From the NCBI GenBank assembly GCA_033026295.1, contig CM065176.1:8783945-8847944 (forward strand): 64,000 nucleotides of DNA. Reading direction: 5' to 3'. Position numbers and translations under genes: made by a program. Origin of the DNA: Channa striata. Its lineage: Eukaryota > Chordata > Actinopteri > Anabantiformes > Channidae. How positions within the stretch are numbered: position 1 is the stretch's first letter; every line of letters starts with the position of its first letter. This document shows, one piece after another, positions 1 to 11,243 of this stretch. The notes beneath the pieces are model-generated. The model was not told the origin of the DNA. It ran no database searches and saw only the letters and a list, made by a program, of their open reading frames with translations.

Positions 1-2990
1 TGCGTTGAATTATTAACTTTCTGAAACCGTTTTGTGTTTTTGTGATGCGTTTAGCCTCTTTGGCGTGTGACATCGGTGAGGGCATCATCTGGCTTTTCAG
101 TTTGAGGGGAAAAAGTGCGGAGGGGATTGAGGCAACATCACTCAGAGCACAGTAAACCCCCCCCCAGTGAGGAGAGGGGGAGGATGAAGGAAGCGGAGGT
201 TGAAGGCGAGGGAAAAGGCCAGCGTATTTCACAGCCCCAGTTATGTTCTTTCTGTAGAAACATCAAGGCTTTGCTTTGCTGCACTTCACAGCACGGCGCC
301 GCAGCCCCGTGTTTGATGGCTGTGTTAGCAGGCCACAACACGGCACCCTTGTTTTGGCAAGTTCAGATTGGTTCAGAGAGGATCCTGGCTTTTAATCAAA
401 TCGTGAGCGCTGCTGTTGAATGTTGACTTTGCTTTATGAAAAAAAAAAAAATGTGTTTTTTGGTTTGTTTTACAAAGATAAATATCACAAAGCCTGACTG
501 TGAGATAACGTTTCGGTTTGATATTTGAAAGCCCTTGGAAGTACGTGATGCATGTTGAAAACTGTCACAGTTCAGTGACAGAGGTGTTACTGTGATTTCA
601 GACTCGTTGTCAGAGATAATTGTTTCAGATTCGTTTACTTGCTGACTGGAATGTTTGTATCGTCTCGTGCGTGTTGACCTTGCCGGGTGACAGCCGGGTT
701 TCTTCGCATGTTTAACTCTCTACGACCCATCCGCACACATTCCTGCATCTTTGACACGTTGACAGAGGTTCACTGTCAGCAGCCCCAGATAATGACATAA
801 TATGTGTGAGTTATGATTCAGATCTGGCAGTGCAGCTAATAGGCTCTCAGAATGGACACAGATGAGCAGGTATTAATCTCCCTCAACTCTTCCAGTTATA
901 ATCAAATCATTATATTTCTTCTCCTGTGCAACACAAACAGTTTGCCCTTGAAGTGCCCTCAGCAGATTTAGCTTGATTGTGCATCGGAAAAATTGTGTGT
1001 GGTTGTGTGTTTTGCGAAGATTAAATTCTTAAAGAAGTAGCAGGGTAGAGATAAGTGGGGGGAAAAAGGATAAAATGTATAAAAAAGATAAATGGAACGC
1101 GTTAGAATTGAGCTAACTTTGTAAAAATGTACAAAACGTTATCACGGGCAGTCATCTCTACACCGAACATCACATTATCTCCAACTTTTCCTGAACTTTC
1201 TGCGTGTTATTGCCTGCATGAACCATCTGCAGCATATGCCCAGTGTTGTAATGGATTCATTCTGCTCAATCAAGCCAGCGAAAAGTGCTTCCACTTCCAC
1301 TTCCACTTCCAAGCTCTGCCTCTCAAAACTTCCTCTTCCACTGCCTGTGTGTCAGTTGTGCTTCTTCAACACTGAGGCTCGGCCTCTGGTGAGAACCCGT
1401 GCAGCACGTCGAGGCCCCCGAGTCACAGATGATTGATGTTTCGTTAGATATTGGAGAGCTCCTAACCACACCTGTACACGCTTCTCCTGCTCCATCTGTG
1501 AGAGGATTATTATCGACGCTCGCTGCATCACCCGGCCACCTTTGCAGGCCTCATCAAAGAACACGCCACACACACACCGATTCCTCAATTTAGACAGTTG
1601 ACACCTTTAACACAAACATGATCACGATGGCATGAATGTGAGGTCTAATAAGTCCCAGCTCCTCCATCTACCGCAGATGATCGGCATCCAAAATTATTAA
1701 AAGATGCCAAAAAAACAAAACGGCTCTAACAGGACCTGCTTGATACTGTGCCTGGGACTGTTGTAACGTTTGCTAACCACGGCCTGATGGAACTTGTGGT
1801 TTGACCCCTTTCATTTTTAATTACAAACGTGCCTAATGTAACGTGTAATAACAGCAGGAGAGTTGCAGATTGTTGAATTTTTGTATGTAACTGCCGTTAC
1901 TTTACCGGTTTACAGCAGTGGCACGGCAGGCTGACCGTGGAGATGATCACAGGTATTAATGGTATGAAGTTGAGTGATACCACAGCACAGGACAGTACTC
2001 AGATAAACTATCGCATAAATAACTGGTTTACTCAAATTAAATATTGATCCTGAAGACGTATTATAACCACAGACTGAGTCATTTGACAAATGACTAGATC
2101 AGCTCTCTCATTCACTGGACGCATGCACATATTTTTTGGTAGCTTTAAGGCTCCAAGCTGAGTTGGGGAAGTGGCCCCTCAATCAGAGCACCTTGACTAC
2201 TAAATCTGATATTCTTTTTCAGCTGTGGTAATGTTTACAAGTCGAAGGATATTTGAAAAGTTGAATTTAAATACAGCTTTTGGTATTAACATCATTACAG
2301 ATTTCTAAATGAGACACATGACTTTTATTGTTCCACTGATATAATGGGCTTACGATACGACCGTTTTAGGGTCTAATTAACTTTTAGGGTTATCGCACTG
2401 ATGGCTACACTTGAATACATCAGCTTCTTTATCACAGTCGGTGTTCAGTGAACACGGGCACTGATGCGTGTTTCCTTGCAGTTTGCGCCATCTAGTGAAG
2501 TTCAAGCAGTATAGCACGTGTGGACTGCTCCCCCGGATGTCCCCCTTTTAATGGAAGATACCTCCACCCGTGATTAAACGGGTCATTTTTTTTAAACATT
2601 CATCCATGTCTGACTGATTAGGCAGCATATTCGGCCCGGCACAGACATTCCCACACAACTGGAAGAGGAGTTCAATAAAGAAAACTCCTGTTTCGCAAAC
2701 ACCGTGTCTGATCAAATTCGATTTCAGATCTTCTCCAATCCTTGAGTCTCCTAAGTTGTTGTTTAGAAATATCTAGTAATTCACTCCGCACCAAACCTCC
2801 AACTCCATTAAACAGCAGCATGGCAGCAGGCAGAGGTCACTCTTTGATCCCCCCCACTAAATAGACTAGTTGTGAGTTCTGTCATGGTTTTTGTAGTGGG
2901 TGAAAACCCACAAAATCGATAGCATTCAAATCGAACATTTCTAAAGGTAGCTTAGAGGAGTGATAAAGAGCTGAAGAGGCGGAGGGAGAT
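1..2990. other. non-coding stretch, no recognisable gene
   Basis: Unique-looking sequence. Short open frames occur on both strands and overlap one another, none with a recognisable domain or a convincing splice-site pair. It holds an A-run at about 439-451 and a small hexanucleotide repeat (listed separately). I see no tRNA fold, no transposon terminus and no CpG-rich promoter here. Confidence 0.5.
1288..1310. repeat. short hexanucleotide tandem repeat (CTTCCA)n
   Basis: Nearly four copies of CTTCCA run head to tail. It is a simple repeat, followed by further pyrimidine-rich sequence (CTTCCTCTTCCAC) about 40 bases on. Confidence 0.8.
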
Positions 2991-3030
2991 GGAGAAGAGG
3001 GAGGAGAGGAGAGAGAGAGAGAGGGAGAGA
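2991..3030 (+). repeat. 40-base pure purine tract (GGAGAAGAGG...GAGAGA)
   Basis: Every base on the plus strand is A or G across the interval, and the flank from about 2975 is also purine-rich. Polypurine tracts of this kind can form triplex DNA or arise by GA-repeat expansion. No gene is attached to it. Confidence 0.8.
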
Positions 3031-3490
3031 CGCCTCACCCACCAGTGGATAATTGGAAAGCAACGAGGCTGAGCCTGCAGCTCCCATGGTGTTGAAACAA
3101 GTCGTTCCCGGTGGCCATTTATCCACAACTCCTGAGATGTACTAGACCACTGTCACTGACTTAAAATCAATTTTCTGATTCCTCAAGAAGGAATTATGTC
3201 TCATTCATAGGCTGCTGATATGAGCCCCGTGTTCTGGTTGACACCACTAGAGGTCAGTGTGACCCCGACGTGAGCACACAAGGGAGCGAGGATGGACGGC
3301 TGGGATAGGGAGCAGGGACGTCTGCAGCGTGCTTCCTGCTCTTGTCTCTTGTCAGAATAACTCCAGACTAAAAAAAAAAAAGCTTTTAGTGGTTTTCTGC
3401 TTCCGACATAATCGCTTTCTCTATTTTCTCTCCTCCTGCTCTTTTCTTTATCTCCTTCTTCCCTTGCAACCTGGGCTGAGTTCAACCTGT

Positions 3491-3507
3491 TTATGCAATT
3501 TGCATAA
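3491..3507. promoter_or_regulatory. perfect 17-bp palindrome with octamer and C/EBP-like sites
   Basis: TTATGCAA-T-TTGCATAA is an exact inverted repeat with a one-base centre. It contains the POU octamer ATTTGCAT and, on the left half, TTATGCAAT, which fits the C/EBP consensus. The palindrome is seen directly; any factor binding is inference. Confidence 0.4.
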
Positions 3508-6500
3508 GCTGGCTTCAGAAATCTCTGCTTACCCCTGTGTGTAGCTCAGTCAGAGTGAGCTGGCTGTTCAAAAGGAATAGCTAATGACTGCATTGCCCTC
3601 ATTGACGCATGTCAGTCTATTTCAGGCGTGACGACTAATGACGGCCAAGTAAAAACTGATGATCTACGTGCTGGATCGGCCCTGCGATGTCAGCATGCCG
3701 CTTGGTTAGTCAGGAGGAGGGCAGGGCACTTTCTCGTCATGCCTGGGACCCGTGGCAGTGGAAGTGTATCTTCCAGCCTCATGTCACGCTGCTGACAGCA
3801 CTCCACCAATGGAGGACACGTACTAGGAAATCAAACATGTGATCTGACCTGATGTGGCAGCAGTAGCATTTCCTCACCCCCCCATCACCATCTACTTCTG
3901 TGCCCATAACGGGAGCCGTGATTCATTCCCAGCATCTTATTGATCCCCATTTGGTCAGGGTTTATTGCCCCCCCCCCCTCTCTGTTACCCTTCATCAGTC
4001 TCAGTCCTAAGCTGGTCCACCGGTGACCCCTGCTCCCAGGATGAGAGGAGCCGTAAGTGGAGGGGAACGAGGCTCAGAAGTGGGGGGGTGGGTGGGGGGG
4101 GGGCGTGTTGACAGTCAAGCCATAGAAGGGGCGGGAATGAGCGAGCGTAGATGAAGAGACAGAGAAAGTGCGAGAGAGCGATTGGGCAGCTGGGTAGAGA
4201 CGACTGGTATTAACTGGACTGAATGCTGAATGCAGGGGCGGTAAGGGCACTGCCAGCCGCGGAAGCTTGTGGCCGCCTTTCACATGACTCCCTATGTGCT
4301 GGGGCGCAGCAAGAGTAATAGAATCCCAACGTGATGTTCATGGATGCTTGGGGAGGGGGGGAGTAAATTTAGCCACAGCCACAGGCAGTCGGGCTGCTCC
4401 GCAGGGCTGGGGGCTGGATGTTTGGAGCTCCGAGGCCTCCGACGACCGCCCCTCTCTGCTCCTCTCAGCCCTTCTGGAACAGTCAGAGGGATCACTGCTG
4501 CAGTCACAATATGAATCACCTCCTTTCCATACCGTACCAGGCTTAATGGCCAAATGCTGAGATTTATCGCATCGCATTGCAATGTGATGGCCGTGGGGGT
4601 GGGGTGGCAGATAACTCAGCCACACTTTATTTGCAGACTCTGCGAGGGTAGCATCTGTTGGCTTGTTCTGGCGCTGGGCTTCAAAGGCAACAGTGCATGT
4701 CATGAACTGATGTTCTGTGATGGAATAGATTTGACATGATTGATTTGCAGATGTTTCTCTGACATTAATCATTCGGCCAGTTAAGCTGCAAAAAAAGATG
4801 CGTTTTTGCTGCCAAACATGCGTCTGCTTATAGTGTCTTTCACTGTTCGTGGGTTTGTCCTTTCACGTGTCTGGGGTTTAGTCTTATCTGATGCCTTGTT
4901 TAGCTGCAGTAGATGCAAGATCCAAAGACGAGCTAATGACTCGGACCCGTGTCCAGGTTCATGCAAATCTGTTACTTGACAGCACAGCCTGGTGCTGCTG
5001 ATTGGTTAATTTGATGTGTTTGAACCCTTTGTATTATCCCAATTGAGTGTGATTCAAACCATTACATGATTTTACAGCCTCACATGTTCACTTTTTTTAT
5101 TCTACTGAAACATGAGGGGAAATACCACCATGATTTGACCCTTAAAGTGGCAAACATGTAATTAGAAGCGAGCTCCCCCCAGTTTGCAGGTTTTGTGTCT
5201 TCACGTGGGAAGCAGTCCCACAGCGGGCCGTGGGATTTCTCTCTGCAGTGGCTCTTACTGTTGTGGTCTGCACATGCCTCAGTCCTATCAGCTTCTTTGA
5301 ACCCGTGACCTTGCTGGCTGTGCTAGAACCTGCTCCCCGTTCTGCTCGACCGTATTCTCCTTCTCTAACTATTGTGCTGGCTGTGAGACTTAATGTTGAT
5401 AATTGCAGGTTTATGGTGTAGCTGCATCATCTCAGATGAGGGCTGCAGTACTGAATAATAAACATTGCCCATCTGTGCAGTTTGTCTCAAACTACTACGG
5501 CGAAAATGATTTCACCGTTTAAAGCAAATTGTGTTTAAGCCGCAAAAAAACTGATTCTACGTTAAAATCGATGTTTCCCTCATACCTTTTTTTTATTCAA
5601 GGGTAAAAACGTTGAAGCGACGTGAGGCTCAGATGAAACACTGTGGGTTGTGTGAATGAACGCAGTGTCAACAGCGTGTTTTATTTAGTTTTCTTTGTCT
5701 CCTGTTTGTCTCTTGCTGAGCTGAGGATTTGCCTCCTTGGCCTGAATCTTGATTCCGATCTTTCTGACAGTCCCAAACAATATCTGGGCTTAGCTGTTGG
5801 AATCAAATATATTCATTTACATGTTGGCACATCCTGGTTGAAACAAAATGGTTTGGATTTATTAGATAGTGGTTAAAAGAAAAATTAGAAAGTAAATCAG
5901 GGTTCTATTCTTGCATTCCTTTGTAATGTGTGTAATCCAGTTTTGTGGTAGATACAGTGAATAAATACAAGCACTTTATCACATGTGGATTTATCTGCTG
6001 TGGGCTAAACTAACTAAGGGGTTTAAATTATAGCTTGTATTACTGCCAATCTACACTTTACCTACTGCAAGGTCGGCCAAATGAATAGTAAAAAGTATTT
6101 TTCTACTGTTTGGATCTTTTTCACTTCATAAAATATTCATAAATATTATGTAATAAGATTTTTACATTATTTCAGCAGCTCAAATTAGTCTTCATCAGAG
6201 AGGTGTAGCTTTGCAGATACTTTTTCAATATTTTTTTTCTGCGTCCAAACAGACTCTAAAATTAGGATAATGTTGCAGCACATCAAACAGGTGTAAATGT
6301 ATGCAAATGACTTAAGAGCGGACATGCAAATTACAGAGAAGCTATTGTAAACTTAGAATTATTACTGGCATATTTAACACCCCCCTACATCTGACAACAT
6401 ATTTTGTCTCTGTGTGAGCATAATTCTATCATTGATTTGCGGTTACCTCAGCCTTGTCAGCACAGAGTACTATGTGTGTTTTTTTATTAATATTATGTTA

Positions 6501-6592
6501 TTATTATTATTAGTCGAAGTGAGGGTTTTAGCCTTTTTCTAAGTGCTTGTCGACATTGGCCTATACAATTGAATGTTCAATCTTTATTCATC
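3508..6592. other. non-coding stretch, no recognisable gene
   Basis: Open frames up to 144 codons occur around 4300-4770 but on both strands in overlapping registers, as expected by chance in locally GC-richer DNA. The later part (5900-6592) becomes AT-rich with TATTATTATTATTA near 6490. The only discrete element is the G-run at 4082-4103. Confidence 0.5.
4082..4103 (+). other. G-run cluster, possible G-quadruplex
   Basis: The plus strand reads seven G, T, three G, T, ten G. Four separable runs of at least three G with one-base loops meet the usual G4 pattern. No promoter or transcript is evident beside it. Confidence 0.5.
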
Positions 6593-6664
6593 AAAAGGTC
6601 ATAATTCAGATGTAGAAATATTATTTTAATACAATTATATTTCAAATCGGAATTATGACCTTTT
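6593..6664. repeat. 72-base stem-loop with 15-bp perfect arms
   Basis: AAAAGGTCATAATTC (6593-6607) is matched exactly by its reverse complement at 6650-6664. Pairing continues imperfectly inward (GAT, GAAATAT on the left against the complementary bases on the right) so the foldback is about 90-100 bases including imperfect flanks. It resembles either a pre-miRNA-sized hairpin or a small MITE-like foldback element. The high AT content of the inner stem argues a little against a miRNA. Confidence 0.55.
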
Positions 6665-8694
6665 TATTGTATTCTTTTACAGAAGGATGAATCCTGTGAC
6701 TCAGGTGAAAACAATGAGTGTTATAGTTCAAATGTGATAAAGAAACTTAATTAAAAACCTACATTGTAATTTTTTACATTTAATTTTGTTTTATTTGTAT
6801 TTTGGCATTTTACTGGTGCTACAATAGCTGTTGCTCCAGATCAGACCTGTGTATCCTGAGGACAGAAGTTGAACTGTTTTGTTGGAGTCAGGACCTTGTA
6901 GCTCAGCATCAACTGACTTGCTTTTGTCCCTTCCATCCTACTGGCTTATTCCTTTAATACCTCGTTTTCTAAACAGATTCATTCAGACTTTGGATTCTGG
7001 TCTGTGTAGCCTTGTAGACCCGAAGCCGCAGGTGAGGTTGGCCTGGGTGGTCAGCCATGGTCAGTCAGATTACTCGGTGGATAAGATGTGAGCTTCCAGG
7101 ATTAAGATGCAGGAGAAACATGCAACAGTCCACAAACAAACTACTGTAGATTGTGACCTTTTTGTAAAATTACTTTCAAAATGAATAAATATTAGGTTAT
7201 TTATCGAAGGCGTCGTCTCTCACAACTAATGGTGACAACCTGGTGTAATCTGTGCTTGCATTTGACAAACCGCTTCATTACAGGGACCATTGATCAGCGG
7301 CACAGAAACGCTGGGACTGAAAGTGACCCAGCACTTAAACCGGGTCATCTTAAGCGTAAGCCTGTTTTATACAGGGATGAGTCTTTCCATGCAAACCCCC
7401 GTCTTCTTTTAAACAGTTGCGGCCCTCAGTCTCTGCCCGCGTGTTAGTGCCAGACAGTGAATTAATATGCATTAAAGCTAAGCGCTCAGGTGTGGAAGAA
7501 GAGCCCTGGCATTTTGTGGAGAGCAGCATTGAGAAAGTAGGCTGTGAGTGATGAAGGATGGGACTGATCCTGACATTCTGAGTCGGTCTTTATTCAGTGT
7601 GCACCCTCTGTCATCATTCACCCACCACTTCTTTCATCTCTGTCACGCACAGAATGCCATAACTTGGTTACCCACAACAAAAACAGTCCAGTCTTCTTTC
7701 AAAGCACACAAATCCTCCAGTGTGTGTACCTTTCAGTATAATTGCCCACCATCTGGGGACACTATTGTATGGCTTGAATGGATATTTATAACATTGTGAT
7801 TTATGCAACAGAAACTCAAGACCTTTTGACAAAAAGTCTCGTCTCCACAAATCATCTTTTAATTAAATATGTTTCCCTTTCTTGTTACATCCATAGCAAG
7901 AGGTAGTTTCTCCTGGGATCTCCTCTTGCTACCCTGGGCAATCTGGACAATTTGCAGGACACAACACAGAAGGACGAAGGTGACACTTTGCTTCTGACGG
8001 AATCCAGTGAAAGAAACGATCCCCCCCCAACACACACACACACAAACCTTTACATCTGCGGAACAAATAATCACCCGACAGTCACAGACATGTGGTGCAA
8101 CACGGCGCAGCACAGTGTGTCTCGATCCTCCTCAAAATCTCCTGTGCAGCTCAGAGACATTTTAGGCGCCACGACCAGGGAGATGGCCCGGCACCTAATT
8201 CATCACTATCCTTCGCTGAGTGACAGAATGAAATGACACGCACCGATAATGTGCCCGTGATTTCTCTGTTCCTCTGTCACCTTATTTCTCCCTGACTACA
8301 TGGAAGAGCTTGGGAAAGGCTAACATGGCAATATCATTATTACTCTCAGGGCCATGAGGTGTGTCATTAAAAACTCCTGCAAGCCGCCTCCTGTCTTTCC
8401 AGACTCCTACATGCAACCAAAGTGCTTACAGGCTCACAATGGATTTATCTTTGCACCACTGCAATCTCTTTCCCGGCCTGCCTCGCGTCTGTCTGTCCTG
8501 CCCCGCTGGTGCAGGGAGATGAACAGGCAGCAGGACCGACTCGGGGCCCATCAATCACACTGTCAATCCTCAGGGTATGATCAAAGCCAAAGCAGAGGAC
8601 CCGTCCCATCTCCGACATAATTTCAGCCATGAAAAGGAGAGGATCCAGACCTTTCGGTCCCTCCCATGTCTGTCAGTGAGAGCCTCAGAGGTGA
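6665..8694. other. non-coding stretch, no recognisable gene
   Basis: Mixed unique sequence with overlapping short open frames on both strands. A short CA run at 8031-8044 follows a run of eight C. No exon, RNA gene or transposon could be recognised. Confidence 0.5.
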
Positions 8695-8711
8695 GGGGGT
8701 GGGAGGGGGGG
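8695..8711 (+). other. G-run cluster, possible G-quadruplex
   Basis: The plus strand reads GGGGG-T-GGG-A-GGGGGGG, which gives at least four G-tracts of three or more with one-base separators if the last run is split. It lies in otherwise unremarkable non-coding DNA. Confidence 0.45.
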
Positions 8712-9664
8712 TTGAAAAAAGAGGGCTTGAAATGTGTCGTCTCCGTGGAATTGTTTTATCCAGTAACGTGTATTTTAAACGGATAAGAGCGGGGCGAGAA
8801 AGACAAATGTTGGAGACGTCGCGTCATGCGGACATCTCTGAAAACTGGATTTCCCTCAGTCACAGGGCAGCTGCAGAGGTGGATGAATGTCTCTCTTGCT
8901 CTCTGGCTGACTGCTCAACACTCATCATTAAATGATGGAGCTCTCAGTCACCTGACCCGCAGAGCTGTCCGACTTGCTGTTATCTACCAAGCTCACTGCA
9001 GCGAGCTCCCCTCTTATCGTGTTGTATCTCCTTCCCCTCCATCGTCCCCAGTGAATCACAGCGTACATCTATCTCTCCACATACACTTTTTCTTATTTTC
9101 TAATTTTGAAGTGTACATCACACCACCCATGTACCCATCCAGTTGTGGCTGCAATATTAATGTGCCTGCCAAAAGAAGCTTCCTTGAGCTATATCTCATT
9201 TGTGCCCTTATCATCTGCGAAGCTAAATAATGTCAGGATCTTTTGACAGACTCGGGAGGGACAAAACAAATGGCAGAAATCTGATGTTTGCTGTGCATCT
9301 GCAATTTATCAGCCAGAAGTTTTTCATCTCATGCATACTAACGCAAAGTTGCAAAAAGGATTCGTCCCGTGTGTTTCCGCTCTGTAGTTTGACTCTATAT
9401 TAAGTCCATTTATAGACAAAGACTCGCAGACTCGTGCTCGTCCCGGCGGGGAGTTCGGCAGATTTCATTGTGTCTGTGTTTCATTTGACGGGGCGATGAG
9501 GCAAATTGAAATCCTCTGGAGCTGCCTCTGTGCATAGGGCGGCCGACTACGTGTCAAAGGTCACGTTGCCTTTCCCCTTTCGTGGACTGCTTGTACATCG
9601 CTAATTTTCCTCTCCTCTTTCTTAAAACTCCAAGTCTCACCTTACTTCCTCCGGCTCGGCTTTG

Positions 9665-9683
9665 CTCTCTCTCTCTCTCTCTC
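9665..9683. repeat. (CT)n microsatellite
   Basis: Uninterrupted CT dinucleotides over 19 bases inside a wider pyrimidine-rich segment. Confidence 0.85.
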
Positions 9684-9988
9684 CATCCTTCCCCACACAT
9701 TCCTCTGTCTCTGCCGACACTGTGCCGAGCGGATGCCTGACACCTGGGGTTGGCAGCCTTGTCTTTCCTGCCTTGCACGGTAAAAGAGAGGGGAAGAGGG
9801 AAGGTCAAGGTGAGCCTCGTACCCCTGCCTCAGCTGGAAAGGGACCGGTGGGGATTTGTGGAGAAGTAAACACTTGCAGGAGGCTCGGAAAATATGCCGA
9901 GATGGTTCCTCACAAACACGAGAGCGGGCATGGGCAAAAATTGTCACGCATTAGCATTTCTCTGCATGCGCAGGCCAAACAAACAAGT

Positions 9989-10023
9989 GCACACACACAC
10001 ACAGACACGCACACACACACACA
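9989..10023. repeat. interrupted (CA)n microsatellite
   Basis: Two CA blocks are separated by GACACG. The interruptions suggest an older, partly stabilised array. Confidence 0.85.
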
Positions 10024-11134
10024 GAAGGGATGTTAATAATAGGACACAGTGCATGCTGTGTTCTGTGTCTTTTCTGCTTATCAACGCCTGCTGTCAATGG
10101 CAGATAGTAAAGGTTGTTCAATAAAGGCAGTCGGACTCGAGGCTTTCATCTGCACTACGACTCAACGACACTCAGTGGAGTAAAAGCAGTGTGGGGGAAA
10201 CAGTGATCAGTGCGAGATGTCTCCTTCTCTCAGCACATTGTCCCTACCCTGTAGTGCTGCTGCAAAAGTGTGTGTAAAAAGTCTTTTTATAGTTACTCCG
10301 TTCACGTAATCCCCTCTCGAGATAGAGGGATGTATGGGGCTTTAAGAGGAGGAATTGTTGGAATTCTTTCGTCTGCTCAGTCTGTGTTTGACAGTCTGTA
10401 GTGGGAGTTTGTCCTCCGCACTGCAGTGGGATAGGAGTGTATGACAGCCATTTTTGCTAATTATGTTTTCCAAGCACATATTTTATCTGCTGCTCACTGT
10501 TCCCTGTCCGCACTTATCATACCTCCCTCATCCCTGTTAATTTCGCCCTCTCTTTAATTCTCTAAGACTGTACCCCCAGCTTGTCTATTACTTTAATTTA
10601 AAACTTAGGCAAGATGAATGAAATAATGGAGGTTTATCAGCTATAAATCCAGTATGGCATTACTCAGAGCAGACAGACTCTGTGGAAATTAGCATGACGG
10701 ATATGGGCTGCTAATATCACATCTTGTGTCAAGCCGATGTGTTTCCTGTCGTTCATTTAGAATCTATTCATCTATTTCCCACTTAATTCTGTCACTCTCG
10801 CAAGGAAGCGTCGAGCGAAGAGGTTGCGAGGTTTTATGTTCATTTTCTTATCTTGAAATCGCATCAAAACAGTCTTTATGCATTTAGAACAAAAATCGGT
10901 CAGTCAACTGGCTCCTTTCAACGTGTAAAACGTTCATTCCGAGACGAATTAAATCAATCGCGCGTCAAATCTCTCTGATTTTTTTGGCATCTCCTTTTAA
11001 AGCAGAACACAAGCCTGTGACTTCTGCCAACAGGTGATGATTTGTCTTTGTCCGTTATGAGGTGGATTTTTGTTCGGTCATGGATGATGACAGCTCACCC
11101 CAGCAGCATTGCACCACTTCTCTACCTAAGCCTC

Positions 11135-11201
11135 TGTGTGTGCAGTGATCTCTGATGGGTGAGTGTGTGTGTGTGTGTGTGTGCAGTGATCTCTGGTGTG
11201 T

Positions 11202-11240
<39 letters not shown>
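11135..11240. repeat. compound GT microsatellite with a duplicated 20-base unit
   Basis: TGTGTGTGCAGTGATCTCTG occurs at 11135-11154 and again identically at 11176-11195, a 41-base period. (GT)n blocks lie at 11163-11183 and about 11201-11240. The structure fits duplication of a mixed unit by slippage or unequal exchange within a GT array. Confidence 0.85.

Positions 11241-11243
<3 letters not shown>

Larger units (their letters stand above)
8712..11134. other. non-coding stretch with CT and CA arrays
   Basis: Contains a (CT)n tract at 9665-9683 and an interrupted (CA)n tract at 9989-10023. Open frames of up to 134 codons run across these arrays or overlap each other and look non-coding. The unique sequence between is not recognisable. 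Confidence 0.5.

Noticed and set aside
4338..4772. 144-codon minus-strand frame
   Set aside because: Overlaps several other frames on both strands in GC-richer DNA, with no recognisable domain.
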